Positions 1-8,008 of a DNA stretch of 36,937 nucleotides are shown one piece after another; the stretch's first letter is position 1, and each line of letters opens with the position of its first letter. A program made the position numbers and the translations under genes. Under the pieces are notes generated by a model. It did no database searches, was not told the origin of the DNA, and saw only the letters and a program-made list of their open reading frames with translations. The DNA comes from Streptomyces sp. GC420 (GTDB taxonomy: Bacteria; Actinomycetota; Actinomycetes; Streptomycetales; Streptomycetaceae), in contig NZ_JAAAXQ010000027.1 of the NCBI RefSeq assembly GCF_009916105.1, forward strand, positions 1-36,937. Direction: 5' to 3'.

Positions 1-81
1 CCTCCCGCACGTCTCGTCACCGGGCTCGATCACCCGGGTCAGCGCGGCCCGCGCGAGCCGTTCCCCGTCCGCGGCCGTCAC
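1..81 (-). CDS. dprA: DprA (DNA processing protein A), N-terminal 27 residues only
   Basis: The window edge cuts this gene; only the first 27 codons are present. The GTG start overlaps the yifB stop codon in a GTGA arrangement, so translation is probably coupled. The visible peptide contains ARAALTRVIEPGDE, which resembles the N-terminus of actinobacterial DprA. DprA loads RecA onto single-stranded DNA in transformable bacteria, and its role in Streptomyces is less clear. The call rests on this short peptide plus the conserved yraN-yifB-dprA gene order, so it is partly inference from context. Confidence 0.7.
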   Translation of the reverse strand, partial: MTAADGERLARAALTRVIEPGDETCGR

Positions 82-1709
82 CCCGCCTCCTTCAGCGCCA
101 TCGGCACGCCCCGGGCCACCCCCGTGCGCAGTTGCAGCGCCAGCGCGACCTCCGCCATGCCGGGCCGCTCGCGGCCCGCGAGGTCGGCCACGGTCCAGGC
201 GACACGCAGCACGCGGTCCAGTCCGCGCGCGGTCAGGAGGCCGCGCTCCAGATCCCGCTCCGCGACCGCCAGGCCTCCGGGGCCGATCGGCCACCTCGTG
301 CGCAGCTCATGGCCGGGGACCTCGCCGTTGTTCGTCCACGGCGTGCCCGCGAGGCGGGCCGCGGCCCGCTGCCGTGCCTCACGGACGCGCGCCGCGACGG
401 CGGCCGAGGCCTCGCCCCGGCCCGCCACCCCCGTGAGCTGCGAGCGGGTGACCGCCTCGACCTCCACACGGAGGTCGACCCGGTCCAGCAGGGGGCCGGA
501 CAGCCGTGCCTGGTAGCGGCGCACCACCGAGGGCGGGCAGTCGCACCCGTCGGCGGCCCGGGTGTGCCGGCCGCACGGGCACGGATTGGCGGCCAGGACC
601 ATCTGGAACGCCGCCGGCAGTCTGACGACGCCCGCCGCCCGGGCCACCACGACGTATCCGGACTCCAGTGGCTGGCGCAGGGCGTCGAGCGCCCGTCCGC
701 TGAATTCGGGTGCCTCGTCCAGGAAGAGCACGCCCCGGTGGGCCAGTGAGACGGCGCCCGGCCTCGGCAGTCCGTTGCCGCCGCCGACCAGGGACTGCAT
801 GGTCGCCGAGTGGTGCGGCGCGCAGTAGGGCGGGGTGTCCACGAGCGGCTTGCCCGGCGGCAGGATACCCGCGACCGAGTGGACGGCGGTGACCTCGACC
901 GACTCCTGCCGGGTCAGCGGTGGCAGGATCCCGGGCAGCCGTTCGGCGAGCATCGTCTTGCCCGCCCCCGGCGGGCCCTGGAGGAACAGGTGGTGGCCAC
1001 CGGCCGCGGCGACCTCGAGCGCGGTCCTGGCCGCCGGCTGGCCCGCCACGTCGGCCAGGTCGGGCAGGTGGCCCTCCCCCCACGCGGCGGATCCCGAGGC
1101 CAGGCCCGTGCCGACCCCCGCGCCCGGCACCACGAGACCGGCCAGCACCGGATCCGGCCGGCCTTCCTCCGTCTCCTCGTCCTCCTGGGGAACCGGTTCG
1201 TCGCCGAGCACCGCGATCAGCTGCCGCAGGCTGCGCACGCCCAGCACGGCGATGCCCGGCACCAGGGAAGCCTCCGCCGCCGTGCGTTCCGGGACGACGA
1301 CCTGCTCGTAGCCCGCCTCGGCGGCGGCCAGAACCGCGGGGAGGATGCCCCGCACCGGATGGATGCGGCCGTTGAGACCCAACTCTCCGATCATCACCAG
1401 ATCGGAGATCGCGCGAGGGTCGATGCGCTCGGCCGCGGCGAGGACGGAGCACGCGATGGCCAGGTCGAAGCCGCTGCCGCTCTTGGGCACCGAGGCGGGG
1501 CTGAGGCCCACCGTGAGCTTCTTCTGCGGCCAGTCGGCGCCCGAGTTCACGACGGCGGCGCGGACCCGGTCGCGGCTCTCGACCAGGCTCTTGTCGGGCA
1601 GGCCTACCAGGGTGAACGCGGCCACGCCGGGCTCCAGGCCGGCCTGGACCTCCACGACCACGCCCTCGACGCCGACCAGCGTCACCGAACACGTACGGGC
1701 GAAGCCCAT
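78..1709 (-). CDS. yifB: YifB/ComM-type Mg-chelatase-like AAA+ ATPase
   Basis: A 543-residue AAA+ protein of the YifB/ComM family. The N-terminal part (about 1-170) is a Lon-protease-like fold; the ATPase core has Walker A GPPGAGKT at residues 245-252 and a Walker B region containing LFLDEAPEF. A cysteine-rich CPCG...CDC segment follows, then the Mg-chelatase C-terminal region. In naturally competent bacteria ComM is a helicase aiding branch migration of incoming DNA; the role in Streptomyces is not established. The ATG at 1709 is chosen because MGFARTCSVTLVG is the family N-terminus and it lies one base after the yraN stop; the frame is open further upstream only over yraN. Confidence 0.93.
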   Translation of the reverse strand: MGFARTCSVTLVGVEGVVVEVQAGLEPGVAAFTLVGLPDKSLVESRDRVRAAVVNSGADWPQKKLTVGLSPASVPKSGSGFDLAIACSVLAAAERIDPRAISDLVMIGELGLNGRIHPVRGILPAVLAAAEAGYEQVVVPERTAAEASLVPGIAVLGVRSLRQLIAVLGDEPVPQEDEETEEGRPDPVLAGLVVPGAGVGTGLASGSAAWGEGHLPDLADVAGQPAARTALEVAAAGGHHLFLQGPPGAGKTMLAERLPGILPPLTRQESVEVTAVHSVAGILPPGKPLVDTPPYCAPHHSATMQSLVGGGNGLPRPGAVSLAHRGVLFLDEAPEFSGRALDALRQPLESGYVVVARAAGVVRLPAAFQMVLAANPCPCGRHTRAADGCDCPPSVVRRYQARLSGPLLDRVDLRVEVEAVTRSQLTGVAGRGEASAAVAARVREARQRAAARLAGTPWTNNGEVPGHELRTRWPIGPGGLAVAERDLERGLLTARGLDRVLRVAWTVADLAGRERPGMAEVALALQLRTGVARGVPMALKEAG

Positions 1710-1710
1710 C

Positions 1711-2070
1711 TCAGGCCACCCCCCGCACATGCTGGACCACGGGCGCGCCCCGTCTGGGCAGCAGCACGCCGACCAGGTCGATGCGGACGCCGCCGGGCGG
1801 CGGTCCGCCGTGGCCGGCCAGCCAGTGCTCGGCCAGGCTCCGCAGCCGCTGCGCCTTGCGCGGGCCGACGGCCTCCATCGGGTGTTCGTACGCACCGGCC
1901 CGGCGCGTCTTGACCTCGCAGACGACGAGCGCGTCACCCTCGGCCGCGAGGATGTCGATCTCGCCGTGCCTGCACCGCCAGTTCCGCTCCACGATCCGCA
2001 GGCCTGACTCGGTGAGCCGCCGAGCGGCGAGACCCTCGCCGTAGCGGCCCAACGCACCTCGTGCGTTCAT
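1711..2070 (-). CDS. yraN: YraN / UPF0102 family endonuclease-like protein
   Basis: A 119-residue protein of the UPF0102 family. It shows the restriction-endonuclease-like core: [12 protein letters not shown] near the start, then [13 protein letters not shown] and [10 protein letters not shown], giving the E...GEID...EVK pattern of this nuclease fold. Biochemical function is not established. The ATG at 2070 is preceded by a strong GGAGGT ribosome site at ideal spacing, which favours it over an in-frame start further upstream. It is followed after one base by yifB, so the two are cotranslated; yraN-yifB-dprA is a common gene order. Confidence 0.92.
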   Translation of the reverse strand: MNARGALGRYGEGLAARRLTESGLRIVERNWRCRHGEIDILAAEGDALVVCEVKTRRAGAYEHPMEAVGPRKAQRLRSLAEHWLAGHGGPPPGGVRIDLVGVLLPRRGAPVVQHVRGVA

Positions 2071-2210
2071 CGGTACCACCTCCGGCACCGACTGTGAGGC
2101 AGGCTCTCCGCGCTTGTGGATCTTGGTGGACAACCCCGGAGGTTGTGGATAACCGGGCCACCCGTACGGGTGAGGGCAGGGCGCGCCGACCGCCCGCGGG
2201 GACGGCTCTA

Positions 2211-2248
2211 CGGGCGGAACCGGACCGGCCGGGCGGAACCGGACCGGA
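2211..2248. repeat. 19-bp tandem direct repeat, two copies
   Basis: The sequence cgggcggaaccggaccgg occurs at 2211-2228 and again at 2230-2247, giving a 19-bp unit in tandem with a single difference at its last base. More degenerate GGACC-rich sequence continues to about 2275. It lies in the 208-bp gap between DUF2469 and yraN. No function can be assigned; it may be replication slippage in GC-rich spacer. Confidence 0.7.
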
Positions 2249-2278
2249 CAGGCCGGACCAGGCGGACCGGCGGACGGG

Positions 2279-2587
2279 TCAGCTGCCCGGAAGTTCGAGG
2301 TCGCTCTTGTTGAGCTCCTCGATGTTCACGTCCTTGAAGGTCAGCACCCGTACCTGCTTGACGAAGCGCGCCGGCCGGTACATGTCCCACACCCAGGCGT
2401 CGGCCATCGACACCTCGAAGAAGACCTCGCCCTGGACGGAGTGCACCTGCATCTCGTAGTCGTTGGTGAGGTAGAACCGGCGTTCGGTCTCGATCACGAA
2501 CTTGAACAGGCCGACGACGTCCCGGTACTCCCGGTAGAGCTTCAGCTCCATCTCGGTCTCGTACTTTTCGAGGTCCTCGGCGCTCAT
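2279..2587 (-). CDS. DUF2469 family protein
   Basis: A 102-residue acidic protein of the actinobacterial DUF2469 family (mycobacterial homologues lie beside lepB and yraN). It is recognised by [20 protein letters not shown] at the start, followed by a segment ending [18 protein letters not shown]. Function is unknown; no catalytic motif, signal peptide or membrane segment is seen. The ATG at 2587 has a purine-rich GGGGAA upstream and is preferred over an in-frame start 11 codons earlier. It lies 54 bp after the NUDIX gene, so it is probably part of the operon that begins at sipZ. Confidence 0.9.
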   Translation of the reverse strand: MSAEDLEKYETEMELKLYREYRDVVGLFKFVIETERRFYLTNDYEMQVHSVQGEVFFEVSMADAWVWDMYRPARFVKQVRVLTFKDVNIEELNKSDLELPGS

Positions 2588-2641
2588 GGCATGTTCCCCT
2601 TCAGCCGTGCGTCCCCCCATTGTGCGTCAGCCACGCCGGCC

Positions 2642-3178
2642 CTAGACGATTTCGGTGTCCAGATCGACGGGCGCACTCGGAGGGCCCTCGTCGAGCAGCG
2701 TGCGCATCAGCCCGGCGAGTCTGGTCGGGTACACCGTCTCATGCGCCGAGGACAGTTCCCCGCAGGTCCACCAACGCAGCCCGGCCACGCTGCGCCGCTC
2801 GAGCTCCGTCAGGCCGTCGCCGAAGACCATACCGGCGCTCCCGGGACCGGTGACCGAGGAAGTCGTACGCGCCAGGAAGTACCACTCGTCCTGGTCCCAG
2901 CGCCGCCCGGCGAAGGGGAACGAGCACACCCGGCGCCACAGCACCGGGCCGAGCCGCACATCGGTGATCCCCGTCTCCTCGGCCAGCTCGCGCAGTGCGG
3001 CCTCCTCGCGGCTCTCCCGGCCCTCAAGGCCGCCGCCCGGGGTGAACCACCAGTCGTCCGCGGGATCGTCCGGCTCGTGGCCGTGCAGGAGCAGAATGCG
3101 GTCGTGCTGGTCGAGCAGTACGACCCTGGCCACTCTGCGCAGTTCGCCCCGCGTTCCGGGCGGCTCAGGCGACGGCAA
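2642..3178 (-). CDS. NUDIX hydrolase
   Basis: A 178-residue NUDIX hydrolase. The full Nudix box GX5EX7REUXEEXGU is present at residues 49-71, including the REL-EE core that binds divalent metal. The family cleaves nucleoside diphosphates linked to another moiety; the substrate here cannot be told from sequence. The likely start is a TTG at 3178 inside the end of sipZ (14-bp overlap), preceded by GAAGGA at 8-nt spacing; no ATG or GTG serves better. The overlap indicates cotranscription with sipZ. It may be labelled MutT-like, but mutT specificity is not shown. Confidence 0.9.
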   Translation of the reverse strand: MPSPEPPGTRGELRRVARVVLLDQHDRILLLHGHEPDDPADDWWFTPGGGLEGRESREEAALRELAEETGITDVRLGPVLWRRVCSFPFAGRRWDQDEWYFLARTTSSVTGPGSAGMVFGDGLTELERRSVAGLRWWTCGELSSAHETVYPTRLAGLMRTLLDEGPPSAPVDLDTEIV

Positions 3179-3914
3179 CGGACCGGTCCTTCCCGCGCCG
3201 CCTCCCGGCCAGCTTGGCGACCGGCCCGTACGCCGCGCCGCCCAGGATCAGCGCCGCCCCGGCGACCACCGACCAGACGATCAGTTTCAGCGGCCCCTGG
3301 ACGGAGATTCCGCCGGGGAGTTCCGCGAAGCCGGCGGGACGCTCCAGGATGCCCCAGTGCCCCGCGGGCCAGGCGATACCCTCCACCCGGGCTCTGACCG
3401 CCGACAGCGGCACGGTGCCCTGTCCCGCGTCCTGGAGGTGGCTGCGCGAGTCCACGGAGGTGCGCCGCTCGTCGCCCAGCAGGAACAGCTTGTCCTTGGC
3501 CACTTCGGTGCTGAAGTCGGTGTACGACGCCTTTTCGCCCCGCAGATACGGTTCCTCGACGGGTTCGCCGTTGACGGTCAGGCGGTCCTCGGCGTCGCAG
3601 CAGGCCACGGTGTCGCCGCCGACGCCGACGACCCTCTTGACCATGGGCACGTTGCCCCAGATCTTTTCCTCGAAGACGACGACGTCGCCGCGCCGGACCT
3701 CGCTGCCGTCGATCCGTTCGGCCAGCACCCGGTCCCCGGCGGGGACGGTCGGCGACATGGAGTCCGTCGGCACGGTGTAGGGCAGGTAGAGCATCGCGCC
3801 CCACGCGAAGCCGCCGAGGAAGAGCACGCAGCCGACGGCCACGGCTATGCCCGACAGCACGTTGCCGAGCCTGCTGCCGTGGTCGTCCGACGTCCGTCGT
3901 ACCGTTCCGCTCAC
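3165..3914 (-). CDS. sipZ: Type I signal peptidase SipZ
   Basis: A 249-residue signal peptidase I, the last of four in tandem. The N-terminal membrane segment is about residues 18-45; catalytic Ser52 lies in VPTDSM and general base Lys93 in VKRVVGVGGD. A C-terminal hydrophobic segment (VVAGAALILGGAAYG) indicates a second anchor, so the active site faces the outside between two anchors. The GTG at 3914 has AGGGAGC upstream. A 95-bp gap separates it from sipY, and the NUDIX gene overlaps its end. In S. lividans sipZ is known to head a separate operon from sipWXY, which fits this spacing. The symbol is assigned by gene order. Confidence 0.93.
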   Translation of the reverse strand: MSGTVRRTSDDHGSRLGNVLSGIAVAVGCVLFLGGFAWGAMLYLPYTVPTDSMSPTVPAGDRVLAERIDGSEVRRGDVVVFEEKIWGNVPMVKRVVGVGGDTVACCDAEDRLTVNGEPVEEPYLRGEKASYTDFSTEVAKDKLFLLGDERRTSVDSRSHLQDAGQGTVPLSAVRARVEGIAWPAGHWGILERPAGFAELPGGISVQGPLKLIVWSVVAGAALILGGAAYGPVAKLAGRRRGKDRSVAVA

Positions 3915-4009
3915 CTTGGCGCTCCCTGCGATCGCGAGACCCGCGGTCCCGGGCGGGCGGCCCGGGACGGCATCCGGGATCGCACCCTACCCGGCGGTAC
4001 GCCCCCGGG

Positions 4010-4942
4010 TCAGCGGGTCGGCCGTCGCCTGCGCCACAACACCAGCGGGACCGCTCCCGCGAGGCCCAGCGCTGCCGGCGTGTAAGGGGCGATCGCGGCG
4101 GGGGCCGCGTCCAGGCCCTTCTGGTCGAAGGTCTCCGGGACCGGCAGGGTGCCCCAGCGGTCGATCGGCCAGGCCTTGACGATGGCACGGCCCACGACCT
4201 GGTCCACGGGCACCGCGCCGCCGCCCTTCTCGTCCTGGTGGTAGCGCGAGTCCAGCGAGTTCTGCCGGTGGTCGCCCATCACCCAGATGTGACCCTCGGG
4301 AACCTTGATCTTGAACTGCCCCTCGGCGTCGGTGGCGGTGCACGGCGTGTTGCCGGGGAAGACATAGGGCTCGTCGAGCGCCTTGCCGTTGACCTTGACC
4401 GGTCCGGTGCCCTTGCACTCCACCGTGTCGCCGCCGACCCCGATGACCCGCTTGATCAGGTCCTTGTCCTCGGACGAGGGCATCAGGCCGATCCAGGAGA
4501 GGAAGGTCTGGACGGCGTTCTGCTCGGCCGCAGGGCCCGTCAGCCAGTGGTCCGGGTCGTGGAAGACGACGACCTCGCCCCGCTCGGGCTCGGAACCGAA
4601 CCAGGGCGTGAGCTTGTCGACGAGGACCCGGTCACCCTGCTGGAGGGTGTTCTGCATCGAGTCCGAGGGGATCGAGAAGGCCTGCACCAGGAAGGTCTTG
4701 ATCAGCAGGGCGAGGAGCAGCGCGATACCGATGAGGATCGGCAGCTCCTTCCAGAAGGAACGCTGCTTCTTGGACCCCTTGCCGCCCTCGGGTCCGTCCT
4801 CGGAGGAATCCGGGGTGTCCGGGGAGCCCGCGGCGCCCGCGGACCCGGAGGACGCGCCGGGGGTTCCGGAGGAGGCGGTGCCCTCAGGCCTGTCCTCGGG
4901 CTCCTCGTGTCCGGTTCGTGCGCCGACCGCCAAATCCCCCAC
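4010..4942 (-). CDS. sipY: Type I signal peptidase SipY
   Basis: About 310 residues. A long acidic, low-complexity cytoplasmic N-terminus (about 1-60) precedes the first membrane segment (ELPILIGIALLLALLIKTFL). The catalytic dyad is Ser95 in IPSDSM and Lys164 in DLIKRVIGVGGD. A second hydrophobic segment (PAALGLAGAVPLVLW) followed by RRRR forms a C-terminal anchor. SipY is the major signal peptidase for secretion in S. lividans. GTG at 4942 is chosen because AGGAG lies 5 nt upstream; the GTG at 4948 sits directly against that ribosome site. The start overlaps the end of sipX by 59 bp. Confidence 0.92.
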   Translation of the reverse strand: MGDLAVGARTGHEEPEDRPEGTASSGTPGASSGSAGAAGSPDTPDSSEDGPEGGKGSKKQRSFWKELPILIGIALLLALLIKTFLVQAFSIPSDSMQNTLQQGDRVLVDKLTPWFGSEPERGEVVVFHDPDHWLTGPAAEQNAVQTFLSWIGLMPSSEDKDLIKRVIGVGGDTVECKGTGPVKVNGKALDEPYVFPGNTPCTATDAEGQFKIKVPEGHIWVMGDHRQNSLDSRYHQDEKGGGAVPVDQVVGRAIVKAWPIDRWGTLPVPETFDQKGLDAAPAAIAPYTPAALGLAGAVPLVLWRRRRPTR

Positions 4943-5915
4943 ATCCACTCCTCACTCTGTGCCGCTGCCGCCTGCGCCGCACTCGGCGCAGGCCCACCAC
5001 TCCCATAACGAGCGGGAGTTCCGCAGGGCTCGGGAGCCGGACCATTCCGTTGAGATCCTGAGGAGACACACTATGCGAAGCGCCGGTCGCCGTCGTCGAC
5101 TCGGCACGCGGATCGGGCACGGAGGAGTAGGTCTCCTCCTCCTGCAGGCCGCTCCAGTGGTCGAACGGCCAGGCGATCACCACGGCCCGGCCGACGATGC
5201 CGGTCTGGGAGACGGTGCCGCTGACCCCGTCGTCGAGGTGGAAGCGGGAGTCCGCCGAGTTCCCGCGGTGGTCGCCCATGACGAAGTAGCGCCCCCGGGG
5301 CACCGTCACCTCGAACTTGATCTGCGAGGGCGCGTCACCGGGGTTGACGTACGGCTCGTTGATGGCGACGCCGTTGACGGTGACCCGGCCCTGGGCGTCG
5401 CAGCACTTCACGGTGTCGCCGCCGACCGCGACGACGCGCTTGATCAGATCCTGCTCGTCCTCCGAGGGCAGCAGTCCGATGAAGGTCAGTGCCTCCTTGA
5501 CCTGCTTGACGACCACCGGGTCCTCGGTCACCTGGGTGTTCTGCTCGTCGGCCAGCCAGCCACCGGGGTCCTTGAAGACCACGACGTCGCCGCGCTGCGG
5601 CTCGGAGCCGAACCACGGCGTGAGCTTGTCGACCAGCACGCGGTCGCCGATCTGGATCGTCTGCTCCATCGAGCCCGAGGGGATCACGAAGGCCTGCACG
5701 AGGAAGGTCTTCAGGACCAGGGCGATCAGCAGGGCGACCGTGATCAGGATCGGTATCTCCTTCACCGCCGTGCGCTGCCGGCGGCGCTTGACCTTGCGGG
5801 CCAGCTTGCGGCGGTCGGCGCGTCCGGGGAGAACGGGGCCCTGGGTGGGCCGGGTCCCGGTAGGCAGGCGGGTGTCGGAGCGGTGGCTTCCCGGCGGGCG
5901 TCCTCGGTTACCCAT
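4884..5915 (-). CDS. sipX: Type I signal peptidase SipX
   Basis: A 343-residue signal peptidase. A very basic N-terminus (RRKLARKVKRRRQR) precedes the membrane segment EIPILITVALLIALVLKTFL; catalytic Ser82 is in IPSGSM and Lys159 in DLIKRVVAVGGD. The stretch VLVDKLTPWFGSEP is shared with SipY, pointing to recent tandem duplication. Beyond the catalytic domain the protein runs on with a short hydrophobic patch (AELPLVMGVVGL) and an Arg/Gly-rich tail that reads through the start of sipY. The ATG at 5915 overlaps the sipW stop by 8 bp and has no clear ribosome site, so coupled translation is likely. Confidence 0.9.
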   Translation of the reverse strand: MGNRGRPPGSHRSDTRLPTGTRPTQGPVLPGRADRRKLARKVKRRRQRTAVKEIPILITVALLIALVLKTFLVQAFVIPSGSMEQTIQIGDRVLVDKLTPWFGSEPQRGDVVVFKDPGGWLADEQNTQVTEDPVVVKQVKEALTFIGLLPSEDEQDLIKRVVAVGGDTVKCCDAQGRVTVNGVAINEPYVNPGDAPSQIKFEVTVPRGRYFVMGDHRGNSADSRFHLDDGVSGTVSQTGIVGRAVVIAWPFDHWSGLQEEETYSSVPDPRAESTTATGASHSVSPQDLNGMVRLPSPAELPLVMGVVGLRRVRRRRQRHRVRSGCGGFGGRRTNRTRGARGQA

Positions 5916-6639
5916 GGGCACCGGCCGGATCTCGTACGCCCTCGAAGGCATCGGTGGTGTCCACGGGGGACCAGCGGGCCGGTGGCCAGGCGATCCCTTC
6001 CACCCGGCCGACGACTCGCTCCACGGGGACCATGCCGCCACCGGGCGAGCCCAGCCGGTCGCGGGAGTCGCTCGACCTGGAACGGTGGTCGCCCATCAGC
6101 CAGAGGGTGCCTTCCGGCACGACCACGTCGAAGGACACGTCCGAGGGCGTGTCGCCCGGGTGGAGATACGGTTCCTCGACCGCCGTCCCGTTCACCTGCA
6201 CCCTCCCCCGCCTGTCGCAGCAGACAACCCGGTCGCCCCCGACGCCCACGACCCGCTTGACGTAGTCGCCCGAGCCGGAGAAGTACTCCGTGCCGTCGAA
6301 GACGACCACGTCGCCGCGCCGCGGCTCAGCATCAAAACGGTACGCCAACTTGTTGACCAGCACCCGGTCCCCGGGGCGCAGCGTTGGTTCCATGGAGCTG
6401 CTGGGGATCTCGAAGGGCTGCGCCACGAAGATGTCGGCCGGCAGGAGTACAACGAGGCAGCAGGCCGAAAGGATCCCGGCCCGGCGGATGCCCGCCCGGC
6501 GGCACGGCGGGGCGTCCCGGAACGCACGCGCGGAGCGCGACCGCCCGTCCTGCCCGGAACCAGCCTGGTCGGCGGTACCGGGTCCGGACGAGCGGTCGCG
6601 CTCCGTGAGCCGTTCGTCGGGTCGTGCTTCGGTGTCCAT
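5908..6639 (-). CDS. sipW: Type I signal peptidase SipW
   Basis: A 243-residue signal peptidase, first of the four sip genes. One membrane segment lies near residues 52-74; catalytic Ser82 lies in EIPSSSM and Lys128 in YVKRVVGVGGD. Unlike SipY and SipZ there is no C-terminal hydrophobic segment: the protein ends in a polar DTTDAFEGVRDPAGAHG tail, so it has a single anchor. It ends with TAA, uncommon here, overlapping sipX. The gene starts after the probable rplS terminator, so it needs its own promoter or read-through. The symbol is assigned by order relative to rplS as in S. lividans/coelicolor. Confidence 0.91.
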   Translation of the reverse strand: MDTEARPDERLTERDRSSGPGTADQAGSGQDGRSRSARAFRDAPPCRRAGIRRAGILSACCLVVLLPADIFVAQPFEIPSSSMEPTLRPGDRVLVNKLAYRFDAEPRRGDVVVFDGTEYFSGSGDYVKRVVGVGGDRVVCCDRRGRVQVNGTAVEEPYLHPGDTPSDVSFDVVVPEGTLWLMGDHRSRSSDSRDRLGSPGGGMVPVERVVGRVEGIAWPPARWSPVDTTDAFEGVRDPAGAHG

Positions 6640-6654
6640 CGGGTCCGAGCCTAA

Positions 6655-6674
6655 CCGGCCGTCTGTGCGGCCGG
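6655..6674 (-). terminator. Hairpin after rplS
   Basis: A perfect 7-bp inverted repeat CCGGCCG / CGGCCGG with a 6-nt loop lies 22 nt after the rplS stop and 15 nt before sipW. There is no T-tract, as is usual for GC-rich streptomycete terminators. It is a plausible end of the rpsP-rplS transcript, possibly leaky into the sip genes. Confidence 0.5.
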
Positions 6675-6696
6675 ACGGGACACCGGTTCCCCGACC

Positions 6697-7047
6697 TCAG
6701 TTCTCGCGCTTCTCCTTGATCTTCGCAGCCTTGCCGCGCAGCTCACGGAGGTAGTACAGCTTGGCGCGGCGGACGTCACCGCGGGTGACGAGCTCGATCT
6801 TCTCGAAGATCGGGCTGTGCACCGGGAAGGTGCGCTCGACGCCGACGGAGAAGGAGACCTTGCGGACGGTGAAGGTCTCGCGGACACCCGAGCCCTGCCG
6901 GCGGATGACAACGCCCTTGAACTGCTGGATACGGGAGCGGTTGCCCTCGATGACGCGGACGTGCACGTTGACGGTGTCGCCCGGGCGGAAGGCGGGGACG
7001 TCGCTGCGCAGCGACGCGGCGTCGACGGTGTCGAGCAGGCTGGCCAT
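6697..7047 (-). CDS. rplS: 50S ribosomal protein L19
   Basis: A 116-residue L19, a protein at the 30S-50S interface. It is recognised by [29 protein letters not shown] and the ending [18 protein letters not shown]. It is the last gene of rpsP-khpA-rimM-trmD-rplS, separated from trmD by a 139-bp leader with a long-range inverted repeat. The ATG at 7047 has AGAAGA upstream. Confidence 0.98.
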   Translation of the reverse strand: MASLLDTVDAASLRSDVPAFRPGDTVNVHVRVIEGNRSRIQQFKGVVIRRQGSGVRETFTVRKVSFSVGVERTFPVHSPIFEKIELVTRGDVRRAKLYYLRELRGKAAKIKEKREN

Positions 7048-7069
7048 GATCTTCTGCTTTCTTCACTGA

Positions 7070-7154
7070 TGCCACAGGTCATCAGCGGAACATTGTGGAT
7101 GAGAGTCCGGAGTGCTGCTGCCGCGGCGGCCGGGCGTCGTTCCCCCTGTGGCAG
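7070..7154 (-). promoter_or_regulatory. Possible structured leader of rplS
   Basis: A perfect 9-bp inverted repeat, TGCCACAGG at 7070-7078 and CCTGTGGCA at 7146-7154, encloses 67 nt just upstream of rplS. As RNA on the minus strand it would form a closed domain ending 22 nt before the L19 start. Structured L19 leaders are known in Firmicutes, but I see no sequence match to that family. Regulation is inference; it could also be a processing site. Confidence 0.35.
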
Positions 7155-7186
7155 GGGCGCACGGCGGACGCGCACACAGCAGCGGC

Positions 7187-8008
7187 CTATTCTTCCACGG
7201 CCCTGCCCGGCCGCCCAAATCGGCCGTCGGGCAGTTCCCGCCAGCCGAGTTCCGCGAGGATCGCGCGGTCGTGCCGGTCGAAGACCTCCGGGTCGCAACG
7301 CTCGATGAGGTCGGGCCTGTTGAGCGTCGTACGGCGGAACGCCTCGTCCCTGCGCCAGCGGGCGATGCGGCCGTGGTGGCCGCTGAGCAGGACTTCGGGG
7401 ATGCCACGCCCGCGCCACCGGGGCGGCTTGGTGTAGACGGGGCCCTCCAGGAGATTGGCCATCTCGCCGGGGGCGAAGGAGTCGTCGCGGTGCGACTCGG
7501 CATTGCCCAGGACGCCGGGCAGCAGCCGGGCCACGGCCTCGGTGATCACCAGGACCGCGGCCTCACCGCCGGCCAGGACGTAGTCGCCGATGGACACCTC
7601 GAAAACGGGTATCCGGGTCGCGTATTCGTCGACGACCCGGCGGTCGATGCCCTCGTAGCGGGCAGGGGTGAAGACCAGCCAGGGCCGCTCGGACAGTTCG
7701 ACGGCGAGTTCCTGGGTGAAGGGGCGGCCGCTGGGGGTGGGCACCACCAGGACCGGCCCCGACGCCCCGGACTCGTAGCCGTCGGCGAGCACCTGGTCGA
7801 GGGCCTCGCCCCAGGGCTCGGTCTTCATGACCATGCCGGGGCCGCCACCGTAGGGCGTGTCGTCGACCGTGTTGTGCCGGTCGTACGTCCAGTGGCGCAG
7901 GTCGTGGATGTGCACCCCTAGTTGCCCGCGGGCCCTGGCCTTGCCGACGAGGGAGACGTTCAGGGGTTCCAGGTACTCGGGGAAGATCGTGACGACGTCG
8001 AGCCGCAT
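7187..8008 (-). CDS. trmD: tRNA (guanine-N1-)-methyltransferase TrmD
   Basis: A 273-residue SPOUT-fold methyltransferase that makes m1G37 in tRNA and so prevents +1 frameshifting. It starts [16 protein letters not shown] and shows DDTPYGGGPGMVMKTEP, the knot region RYEGIDRRV...VSIGDYVLAGGE and the tRNA-binding ending RPDLIERCD. The ATG at 8008 shares one base with the rimM stop (TGATG), so translation is coupled. The frame is open further upstream across rimM, but that is not coding. Confidence 0.97.
   Translation of the reverse strand: MRLDVVTIFPEYLEPLNVSLVGKARARGQLGVHIHDLRHWTYDRHNTVDDTPYGGGPGMVMKTEPWGEALDQVLADGYESGASGPVLVVPTPSGRPFTQELAVELSERPWLVFTPARYEGIDRRVVDEYATRIPVFEVSIGDYVLAGGEAAVLVITEAVARLLPGVLGNAESHRDDSFAPGEMANLLEGPVYTKPPRWRGRGIPEVLLSGHHGRIARWRRDEAFRRTTLNRPDLIERCDPEVFDRHDRAILAELGWRELPDGRFGRPGRAVEE

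Noticed and set aside
78..2057. Longer 659-residue version of YifB
   Set aside because: The added 116 residues are antisense-frame translation of yraN; the family start lies at 1709.
4884..6041. Longer 385-residue version of SipX
   Set aside because: The extra N-terminus is an alternative frame of sipW; the ATG at 5915 gives the usual basic N-terminus.
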